This document shows positions 11,701 to 23,700 of a stretch of 64,000 bases of DNA, piece after piece. The translations under genes and the position numbers were made by a program. Numbering within the stretch: the first letter of the stretch is position 1; every line of letters starts with the position of its first letter. The DNA lies in the NCBI GenBank assembly GCA_963931925.1, contig OZ007574.1, positions 33,739,961-33,803,960 of the forward strand, read 5' to 3'. The stretch comes from Onchidella celtica. Its lineage: Eukaryota; Mollusca; Gastropoda; Systellommatophora; Onchidiidae. The notes below the pieces were generated by a model that ran no database searches, had not been told where the DNA came from, and saw only the letters and a program-made list of their open reading frames with translations.

Positions 11701-14700
11701 TATGCAGCATGCCCTAATATTACATCGGAATTCATATTTACAGAAGTAGAACGGCGTCTCAAATACGCACATGGCCCCTTTCTTCTCATTTCACATGTAG
11801 ATGACAACCAGCATCAAAGTAAAAGTTTCCCCAAGATTTTCCCTAGTTCAAACTTCAGACCGTCAGTACTATTACACGAGTATGACGAATAGTTGCGAAT
11901 AGTTGCATCGTAATAAACGTAATCGGACGATACCATTTTGTTAGATATAGTAGGGGTGACAGGATAGGTAAACCCGCGAAAATAGTGCGGAAAAAAAAAA
12001 CATGAAAAAAAACAAAAACAACGACAGCCTTGGCAACCGAATAAACAAAGCGCGAGACGCACCGTTGCTATACAAAAATGTGGCCTCCCGCAGGACCCGC
12101 GGTTATGCGTGTCGGACAAAATAATGGCCTCGCGTGTTGCGTGGGGAGGCCAATATAGCGGCCTCCCGCAGGACTAGGGTTAATGGTTTTGTAGGAGAAT
12201 TGACTGACCAATGTGAGTACAATGACCGTTATCCTGAAAAATTGCTTGTTGATGTTTTTAGATACTGATGCAAGAAACCAAGCTTTGGAGTGGAGCAAGA
12301 AAATTGCTAGTCTTTATGCACAGAATGCTTCCCATACTTCATTCAGAATCATCACTTTCAGTTCCAGTAATGAGAAGGTATGATGAAGTTTGCCTGAAAG
12401 TTGCACAGTAAGAATTTTGCAAGACAGTTTTCATACGAAGGCTGCTCTTATGCAATAAAAAGAAAAAAAAAAGGCAATGAAGTATGTTAGACCGGAAATT
12501 GTTTTATAAAGCTGAATTGTTATCTCATTAAAGGTAAAATAATTGTCAGTTTTTATCAGAAGTAAGCTAAGTTTGGCATCACAGATTTCAGTGTGTGAAA
12601 CTTATATAAATGCCTGTGTATGGTGTGAAAATTATTTGCCATCACAAATCTGACCAAATAGAAGTCTTTAGCTTACCCTGGCAGAATGTACGACCAGACC
12701 AATCAAGATATTTAGGTTTTATTTAGGTTCTGTCAAGTAGAGTGAACCATGAGAGCTTTATTGTTTCAGGTTTTAGAAGTACAACAAAACTCTACATGGC
12801 TGTCTGTGAAGGAGGTGGTCTGTGCACTTGCGAGAGAAGAGAGGTAACTCTGAAGCTTGGAGTCTCAGCATAACAATTAAAAAGCTGTCAAATAAGACAA
12901 ATTATTGCATGTATTTGCTTCACAAATAACTTCACATTATTTTTGAAAGTGTGCATTAAAAATAAAATATAATGTTTCATTTGTTCATAATCTTGCATGC
13001 CATAAATTACATTTTCTAACTATGCCTGGAATGGTTTTCAATCTTTTTCTGGGTGCACATTCTCGTAATGAATTGTAGGAAGTGAGTTGAAAGTAGTAAT
13101 AGTAGGCCTACACAATTTTGGGATGCTGAGAAAATCATTTTATCTGCCTGACCTTTGTGTGCTAAACTCCCAGGAAAAATACATTGATCATGATCAGTAT
13201 ATTTTTTGTTTTGTTGATGAGCATTTCGCAGTAAACATCCTGACAGTTTCTTCTGTTGCCTTCAAATAGGCAGATTATGTTTTAATTTCATTTTGTTTTT
13301 GGCTGTGCTTAATCCATTCACAGCTTTCACACCACTAGTCCAGTGAGGCGAGATAATTTAGCAACATGTCTTCACGAAACAGCGGACTCTTTACCTTATC
13401 TGGGTAAGTTTATTACATTTACATTATATGAAAGTAAAATTAAACTTACTGAGATGAACAGTATTTTATAAAGGGCACCCAGAATGAAATATATTGTCCC
13501 TTGTCCCCTTAATCTAGTGTTTTAGAAGTTAATAGAGGGAGTGGAGGAGGGCTTGTAAAATCCCGTTTGTTGTTTGTGAGGGAACCATGTTAGGTTCAGG
13601 GAAATGTTACAAAGAAGTCAAGAGTAGCAAACATGGTAAACATTGTATAATGTAAGTTTCTGCATCTGACATGCCTTAAATAGTCTCCTTCACATGAATG
13701 ATTTTTTTGTTTGTTTGTTCTTTTTCTTTCTTATTAGTTTTTTTAATATTTTACATAATTTTCTTCATCAAAATGATTCTCAAAGAACTTCTTTTACAGG
13801 ATCAGATCTTCATATATTGTTTTTCATGGGGGTTATGGAGGAGAATATAAACAGACAAAGGTCAGTGAATTTTTCTCTCACCTCACTTGTGCACACTTGA
13901 AGTAACAAATTCCTTAAAGAATTAAGGGATATGAGTACAAGATATATCACTGTGAAGAATCGGTTGGCAGTGAAAATATTTATCAAGCTTGTGCTGGTGT
14001 AGCAGGCTCAGAAAATTATTTAAGGTATTCATTGGTCAGAGAGTTGAGAATGAACAGTTTGTTCAGAGCTTACAATGCCACTGAACAACTACTGACTAGA
14101 GATCAAGATCAAAATATGCTTGTGAAAGAATAGACATTCTGTAAATAAGTCCTGCTATTCGAAAGAAGTGAAGTATTCGTAAAATTAGGTTGGTGTATTT
14201 TATAAAAAGGTACTCCAGAGCAAACTGGATAGGTCTTCCTTTTTTCCAATTTAGCTTCATTTCTGTGGCGGGAGCCTTAAGACGACTTGTTGAGTGGCAC
14301 AATGGACATGCTGTGATGATCCCAACTGGACAAGCCCTGTCTCAAATTGGACATCAGCTGGCTGAGTTTGCACATTGTCAGATGATAGGCAACATTGATG
14401 ATGTCAAAATTCCTTTCCGAGACTGGACAGGAAAAGTTGCAGTGAAAGATCATATTGTGAGTTTATGAATAAGTCATCCTTGAGGAGAGAAATTTAATGA
14501 TATAAACATAAAACATTCCAATTATTTGTTAGGGCATTTTGGTGTCAGTAGTTGCTATGAAAGACAGATGTTTGTTACACTGTACAGACTTCCCTCTTTC
14601 TTGGCTGCTCTTTCAATGTTTGAACATTTTGGCCATTGCGCTGGTCTTTTAAGAAAAAAGAGATTTAGACTCTGTGAGCAGTTTGAACTATTTTATGGAA

Positions 14701-17700
14701 ATGTGGTGAATTTTGGTAAAGCTACCCCACGTTGATATTGAAGAGAGAATTCATTTTCAACAGTCCCTTGAGAGCAGCATTTTTAAAGAAGTGTCTATGA
14801 TGTTTTGACAGAGTAAACATGTTAAATATTAAACTAGATTTTGTAATTTAAGACTTCAATTACTATGCAAGGATCCATAATTTTGAAAAGTGTAAGAGTC
14901 ATAAGTGGTAAATGTAGGCTTTCCATAGTGCTGTTGTTTACTGTCTTTCATGGGTATTAAAAATATTAAGTATTTTTTGAATAAAAAATAGCAAAAATTA
15001 TTTGTCATTATTGTTTTTATGCTTAGATTTTAAAATAATTACCTCCATCTTACATGAAAAATATGTGGAATCCTTTGTCATCCAGGAGATTGGTGGGAAA
15101 ACATGAAAAACACAAGAAAATACTATTCTATCCACAGGAGGAGAAGGGCCATGTATTCCCAGGTTTTTGGTTGGAATCTGAAAACTGGAATCAAGTGTTG
15201 CACCATAAATTTCAAATCAAAAGGTGTGCTGCAGATGAGTGTATGAAAACAAGGGTAAGTGGATTATCTTTTACAGTTACACATTAGGTGATGAATATTA
15301 TAGAAAATGTATTTCTTTAAAAAAAAATTGATATTTGTTCTATTTTGATGTATTACAGTGTCAGTGAAGGCAAAGTGTTAGTAACAGTGGTGTGGAAACT
15401 TTCCTTGTTCCATGATTTATTGCTTACCTATCCTTTATTTCGGCAATTTGTGTTTTTAAAATCTTACACCACAAGATTTAACTTATTCTCTTGGCTTGAA
15501 GTTGTAATGAAATGTGGCGGCATTCTTTGTCTTTTGTGTATTTAGGGCAAAAACATTCTGTAATAACATCCTATAAGATTCAGCTGCTCCATGAAATCCA
15601 AACATATACCAATAAATTTTTTGAGAAAACTCATGCAGTCATGATATCATCATTATTACATATATGTACACAACTGAATCTAATAGTTGTGTGTTTTTTT
15701 TGTTGTTGTTTTTTTATTCCGGGTAAATTGTGCTCATGTTTATCTGTATAGTTCGATAGCTAAAGAAATAATCCTGTTAGGGTTATGAGAATTGATGGAA
15801 AAGCAAAGTTCTTCAAAATGGATGCATGCAGTCTTTGGACAGTTTTGAACAACTGGCTGATTTATCATTGCAACTAGAATCTCTTAGAGTCTGTCCTGTG
15901 AAGTCTAAAACCATTATGAATCTCTATCCTTTCAGTGATGTGTTTGCTCTGTGCAGTGGGGCAGTGATGCAGATGAAAAACAATCCCTGATATTAATACT
16001 AGAAATCATTTGTGAAACCCTGTTGCGAAGCTGAATTAATTATTGTTGGGCAAGAGAATACAAACTTTAGCTTTGCAGCTGCTAATTAGAAAAATTGTCG
16101 ATTCGAAAATTTCAGAGACATCTTAATGTGTGTACTGTGACAATATAAAATTATTTAATTGTCTGTTATTTTGCCAGCTCAAGCGTAAGATGTCAAATGA
16201 AACTGGGTGTGATATGTCTTCAGCAAGAATTGTCTGCGGCAGGACTATGGATATTTTACAAGAGGTTGACTTGAGAACTTTCCCTCTTTACTTAATGGAT
16301 TCATGGACACTGAAATTGTATCCTTTGGGCATTTATAAAAACCTGTTTTTATATTTGTTTTCCTGCAGCAGTTTCTTTTTTCATTTTGATCAGATTATTT
16401 GAAATAGGAAAGTTAAGAGTATGGCATCATAATCAGCTGACCAAAACTGCCTGCTCATCAGCTCTATTTCATATATAAATCATTTTCTGAAGAGTTTCAT
16501 CAACTCTTGATCAAACCTGGAATGTGGGAAAAGTGGTGTCATTTTTGGATTCTTTGCATTTTATTGCCTTAGAAGTTTGGACTTTTTCATTCAGTGTTCA
16601 CTGAAATTTAAAAAAAGAAAAACGGCCATATTTGCACTGATTTCTTTAACATTAGAAATTCAGAAATACCTTTCTTGATTTGTAATGATTGGTGTCAATT
16701 CAAATATTTCACACTTGAGGGGAAACCATTGTAAGTTATAGCTATTTAGTTGCCAAATTTGACAAATTGGCAACCCACAGAACTGACATCTTTTAGTTTT
16801 TACTTGTAAGAGAGAATGATTTAACCATCTGTAAGAAGAGGATGTAGGGACTATAATTTATCACTGTTTCAGACATATTGCAATGCAACATGATGGCTGC
16901 AAAATAATTTTGAAATTCATATCCTTGACTTCTCTCAGATCTGTAAATCAGAGTCAGTCAAAGACCCTCATTAGATATATTCAGGAGCAACAAATGGTGA
17001 GAACTTTCAGTAAATGAACATCTTTTCTTCCTCTTTTGTTTCCCTGCCTAAATGTGAACGTGCATGAGAAAACCCACAATATGTCGACAGAGCTGATTTT
17101 GAGAAAAACGGCTTTCAAGTGAAAATATGGGTCCAACACAAACTTCCAACTTGGCTGTTGTTTAGGGGACCGTGGCATGTTACAGGGTAAACTGTAGACG
17201 AGCAGTGAACTCTACTCACTATGATCTCTATAAATGCTTCGTAATTAGACTACGGTCTCCTAACAAGATCCAAAAACTTCCGACTTGGCTGTTGTTTAGG
17301 AGACCGTGGCATGTTACAGGGTAAACTGTAGATGAGCAGTGAACACTACTCAGTATGATCTCCATAACGGCTTAGTCATTAGACTACGGTCTCCTAACAG
17401 CAATCACTCCGATATTAATGGGTCAATTAGCTATGGCCACTTTTAGGATTAAATGCCGTTTTCTCAAAATCTTGTTTTAGGGGGGTCACGGACTTCAATT
17501 TATCAGAAATGTCTTGTCTTTTATTATGTGTACAGAACTCAAACTGTCATGTTTGTAACTTACTGTGGGTTTTCTCATGCACACTCAGAAATACCACTTT
17601 TGTATACCACTTTTATTCATATTGCATCAAAGCTCTTTTTGTTTTCATTTTTATAGTAAAACTTGTCAAGAGCTCCAAAGTGAATGAGTCAGAATTTTCC

Positions 17701-20700
17701 TGTCTAGGCCCTGGAAAAATGTGGTGAAGTTACCAAACTCTGTCTCAGGGAAGTTGAAAGAAAAGGCTAAATAATTTTTTTGTGTGTGAAGCAAGTATTT
17801 ACAGCGTTATTTAATAATAATGAAGCCAAGACCCCGATATTAAGCATTTTTTTCTTTGTTCAGTGATATTTTGATTTTCAGAATGTCTTTGTTGAGAAGT
17901 TGGAGCGCTGTGAAATGTTCCAGTGAGTCCTTTAAAATAATTTGTTTTTTTAAGTGTGTCTGTTTCAATTTATATCATCAGACTGGTTTACTGGCTCGAC
18001 TTCCAGTCTATCCAGGCTATACAGAAATCCCAATTTGTGGAAATATGCCAAATATAAATACTGTTGCATGGAAGGAGAAGATAATCACAGATTATCAGCA
18101 TTTGGAAGGTGATTTTATTTTAGTTTAGAGTTTACACTTTCTTTTTAATGCTTGATAGGGGAGGCGCATCTTGGATAAGAAGGCATCGTCATCAAAAGTA
18201 TTTGCTTTTTGAATAGTGGGCGATGAGAGAAATTATGGAAATTTTATACAAAAATTGTAATTTTGTCACTTCATCAGTTTTGCTGAGAGTTTCCCTATGT
18301 TTTTATGATGTAAATATTTAGTTTTGTGAAAGTCAGTACATTTTTTAAAGGTCTTTTTCCTTCAAAAATGTTTAGTTATTGAGCTGGAAGTGCTGAATAT
18401 TCTTTTGTGTTCTTAAACATTGTATTTTAAATGTATCATGTGAATGTAAAATCCACCAAATATATACAGTCTGATTGTCTTAACTAGTCTATTGTTGTAA
18501 GGTATTATTTTATCATGTAAGCCAATAGATAGTCCAAGCCTTTGGATTCATGAGAGGTTTTCTGTGAAAAAAAGTAGTTTTAACAATCACTTTTTACTGC
18601 CTTTGAGAGTTGTATTTCTTCACTGATGATTCCAATGTATTTTCATATTTCCAGATTCAGATGAAGACATGAATGAGGATATGGAATATTTGTACTTACT
18701 CTTGCTTCCTGGTCCAAAACCATCATCGGCATCGCAATTTGTCAGGGCTCGAGTTTTGCTGTCACAACATGAGATCAATGCTGACATTTTTCATGTTTTA
18801 GAAGATAGGGTAAAAAAGCAGATATATTCCACAAAATCAGAGCGAGAACAAGAGAAAAAGACAGAGATGTATGGTGCTAGCCAGATATTGGTCTTAGAAC
18901 AGGTGAACACACCATCCTAGATATTATTTACCGAGATATGTTGTTTCCTCAGATTCTTTCTTGCTGAGACCTGTAATGAATTGGAGGACGAATTTCACGT
19001 GTTATTAACTTGCAAAAAATTCAAAGATATAAGGAAACAGTTTTTACTGTCTTGGCTACTTGTTAGACCAAGCATGTTTAAGCTTATACATTTTCTGTCG
19101 TCGATGCACGATAGAGAACTACATTCGTTTGCACTGTTTTGCCATAAAGTTCTAAACGAATACAATAATGTCGCTTTGTGACTTCTCCTGGCGAAGTCTG
19201 AAAACTAAATTCACCTTCGAGTGAAAGAATAAATTATAGTGATATTTTCAATTGTAGTAAATTTACAACAGATAAAGGTGAGGAGAGATCGGTTATGTAA
19301 GGGGGGGAGGGGGGGATTGAAAATGATGACTGTTGCTGGCAATTACAAGCTGTATTTGACTGTATACTATAATAAGCAAAGATCTTAAAATAGTATTAAC
19401 CTAGATTCCATGGTCGCGCTGCGAGAACCAGCTCGCGGCGTCCCGGGCGTGGAGAGCGAAAACAATGGCGGCTTGAGGTCAAGCTGTCCAAGCGGCGGCC
19501 CAGCAACGCTACTGTTTACCATAGGAAACACAAACCGTTTGCCTCGAATTTGATAGTAGGCCTACGATGTAGTACATAGTAAGCCTAGCGTGTTGTTTTA
19601 CGTTGTCGAGAAAAGTAGATCTTGAGTGCTACAACAATCAGGAAAATGTCAGAGATTCTAGAATAAGAGAACATTGTAGGCCTACAATTGTTTTTAATAC
19701 ATGTATAAGGAGGTCTAGAAGAAGAAACTCAGAAGCTTGGACCGACAGACTCGCAAATTCTTACTTCAACGTGTGTGTTAGAGAGAGAGAGAGAGAGGGG
19801 TATTATAAGACGTACCACCATAACAGCTACAAAATCAGAAAAAATGAAATAATCGACAACCTCACCCCCCCCCCCCCCCCCCCCCCTCTAATAAAATAAA
19901 CAGACGGATATCAAGATCCAGCAGAAGCTCAAGTGCATGGGCAGACACTCACTAGTAGCATGTGAGAGTGTGAGGGGGGGGGGGGATAAGGCGCAAGCAT
20001 GATAATGGCTACATAAAATCATAATTTGCTACGTCAACAGCAGCCTCCAACCACCTGTGACAGACACCCGCCTCCCCCCCCCCCCCCCCCTAAAAAAAAA
20101 AGACAGAGAGAGAGAGAGAGAAGATAGGGGAGACAGACATGTAGAGGAGAGGGAGAGAGACAAAAAAAGCAACCACATTGACAAGACACAGAGAGAGAGA
20201 GAGAGAAAAAGTAAACCAGGCTAACCGGAAGAGTTGTTTCTGACCTCAATGGCCGAAAGCGTTGAGGTACGGTCACGTGACCTCACCAGGGAATCTAGGT
20301 TAATACTATTTTAAGATCTTTGATAATAAGTAAGTGTATAAATGCTGCAGGGAGCGGAGAGAGTGAACGATCATGCATTTTGTCTGTTTGTTTGTTTGTT
20401 TAATGTTTTCTAAGATTGTTCACATGATTCTTGTGTGTTTTTGAATTGGCCGCTAGGCCTATAATAAACTAAACTTGACCTTGAACTTTTATGGAAATGA
20501 GAAAAATATGTGACATTTAAAAAAAATTAAAGATACTCTCCAGATGAGCTACAGGGATGCCAAAAGTCTGGCTTTTGAGTTTTTTCCGTTTTTTTTTGTT
20601 ATCAGTTGCGAGAGTTTCAACAGGCACAGTGTGATTATTTAAAAACTTTAAAAAAAATGTTTGTTTTCGTGCAAACACGATAACACGTTCATTTTTCAGG

Positions 20701-23700
20701 TTTTTTTTCAAAAATCATTTGGCATCCCTGGAGGTAGCACAGAGCTTCTACACCAATGCTAGAATCACATTTTACTGAATGTTATTGTGGAAAGAAGTTT
20801 AATGTCTTACTATAAGTGTTGATCGTCATCATTGAAGTTGATGACCTGAAACATTTCAGCTTTAAATACACAGGTTCAGATATTACAAAAATTTATTGGT
20901 TTTCAAAGGCCCTAACCTTAACCTTGTAATTAGTTTTCATGTTAATTGTTATGCCAAAAACCACGTATAATACATATAAAAAAGCCAGTCTTCCTGTGAC
21001 TGAAATTAAGATATGTAATATTTTTGCAACTTTGTTAAACACGGAAAAGAAAGGTAAAAAGTTTAAATAAAGTTAAATTTGTACATAATAAAGGCTGACA
21101 CCTCAACTTCATATATCATAAACCATTGTGACAATAGTCAAGTTCCGTGTTTGTTATCTTTTATGTTTTCAACATCAGCATTTAGCCAGACTTAGTTATC
21201 AACTTTTTTCCTGGCAAGTAATAGAGCTCAGATGCTGCATTTTATGGTTGTAGATTGTGCTTTTTATCATTTTTGTTTGGGGAGCAAAATATACAAAAAT
21301 GTTTTGGCATGAAGTAATTCAGTCAGTTTTGACAAGGGGGTTCATTTTCATTGTTAAATCAGTGTCATAAGAAACTGTAAAAAGTAATACCTTGTGTCAT
21401 TTGTTATTCAGGTATCAATACCTTTTTCTTTCAGAGAGACACATTTGCTATAATGTTAGATCTATTGAAAGAGAACTACCAAAACACACTTCAGGAATAT
21501 AAAAGTACTTCTGGTAAGCAACATGTTCATAACTTTGGTTTCATGATTCTCATGTATTTTAAAGTACAAATTTCATGGAATCATTTTTTGGCTACTGTAA
21601 CCACACATGGCAGTGCAATGTATCGTGATGGCTAAATCAAAATATACAAATTGACAAGTCCTTTAAATTTCCTTTAGACTTTGCAACTTTGTGCAGTTTT
21701 CTGCTAATGCTTTATTTCAGTCCAAGAATTCACTTTATTGTACAGTACAATGTTAGATCTATTGAAAGAGAACCACCAAAACACACTTTTCTGCCCACAG
21801 AGCATAATGTCAGTATCACTATTCGTTTATCCCACAGGTTCAAGAGAGGATTTTGCACCTGAACTTTTGGAAACACTGGCAGAAAAGCAAACTAAAATCC
21901 TGGCCAATGCTTTTAGTAACAGTGGAAATTTGCAGGACCATGTAAAGGCTGTTAAACAAAAAATTGGACCACAAATTAAGTGGGTCTCTGGTAAGATTTG
22001 TAAAGCACCTGGAAAAGTATCATCAGTATCAGATTAGGTCGATGATTCTTTTTAGGAAGGCTTTAAAATTATGCAGCTCAGATGTATTTTAACATTAACT
22101 TCTGTGGTTCAGATGTATTAGCACTTTTTAAGATGTTTGCTTGAACAAGGGACCTTGGAAATTTTTGCAGTTTTTAAAGTTCTCCCCCCCCCCCCCCCCC
22201 CCCCCCAAAATGAATGGAATTCAATCTCTTCAGTCAGAATATAAATTCTGGCAGCCACAGGGATCACAAAAGCTGTAAGTGTCACTTGCTTTTAAAAGAT
22301 TGAAAAAAGTTAACATCAGCTTCTACTTTAGATATCCAAGAATGTAGGATAATATGATATCAAACATTGGATATGAAAATCTATTTAAATTTGCTAAACA
22401 TTTTATTTGATCTAATTGGAGTTCAGATCAATTTCCAAAGTCACTGACCTTGCTTCATTTCCAAATAATGTTTACTTCATGTATTTAGATTGTCATTGCC
22501 TTATCCCACGCCCAAGTTTTTTGCATTTTTGTATGTTTCAGAATGTTTTTTCTTGCTTTTAAAAAAATTCATCATCATTTCATTTTGCAGAGGCATGCAT
22601 GGATCCTTCAAAGTTTCCAGAAAAACTTGCATTGAAAGCTAAAGATGCTTCCAAAAAATCTTTGCTTAACTTTCCATCAGCGGATAGTCTGTCAGCCATG
22701 TCACCTTTGTCACTGGCTGATTTAGAGAAAAAGAAAAGTAAGTTTTTGTTTTGTTTTGTGTTGTTTCGTTTTTGTTTTCTAGGAGGACGACCACCAGTAC
22801 TTGGCAGTGGTTGGAATATCAACAGTTTTTGAATTCTGGTGAGGATGAGTACTTATTAAAACAAATTAATGGAGAGAGAATAGTAAGCCATGGGTGCCAG
22901 ACCTGCGGTATATACCGGATTTCTGGTTTGCTATGTTTCAATAAAAAATTTCCGGTTTCGCGATTTGAAGAATTAAAAAAAAACACAAAAAACCTAGTTA
23001 ATCAAAACAAAAAAGCACAAATGTGCGAGTGCGAGATATCGGCCTTATTTGCACCTATTATTTTAGTATTCATCGTGTCCGAAGGCATATCGTCAACAGA
23101 TCTACCGTCATGTTCTGACTGATTCACAGGTTTCGCTAGGTTTCTATAAAAAATGTCTGGTTTCGCAATTTGAAGAATTAAAAAAAACAACAAAAAACCT
23201 AGTTAATCAAAACAAAAAAGCACAAATGTGCGAGTGCGAGATATCAGCCTTATTTGCATCTATTATTTTAGTATTCATCGTTTCCGAAGGCGTATTGTCA
23301 ACATAGGTCTACTGTTGTGTTCTGGCTGATTCACAGTTTTAGATCAATTGCTTCACATGCATCAGCTGCTCTTCATTGCGCTTACAATAATGTGAAATTG
23401 AAAGTGAGCAAAGGGTCACAGGGTCACAAGATGACATGCTGTGTCCGGTCAAGACCCGCTTGTTCCACGTATCATATGAGTGAACGTAGCCTACCAAGTA
23501 CCATGTGTTGTGCTGACTTCATATGTCAGACCTACACCAGAATTAATGCTTTAGATGCCTGCAATGGTAGATCTATTCGAACTACAATCGACTGACGGTG
23601 GATGTTTTCGTTTGGAATGTCTGTTTGGTTGGTTCCATGTGTTTTGCAGACTGATTTGACGTGTTATTAGTTATGCAAAAAACTAGAATCTAAGTCAAGG

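Noticed and set aside
15054..15137. Upstream extension of MTBP exon 7
   Set aside because: The frame is open, but only the acceptor at 15136-15137 keeps phase with exon 6.
22925..23336. CRISPR-like array
   Set aside because: Only two long, near-identical tandem units in a eukaryotic intron; no short repeats with unique spacers.
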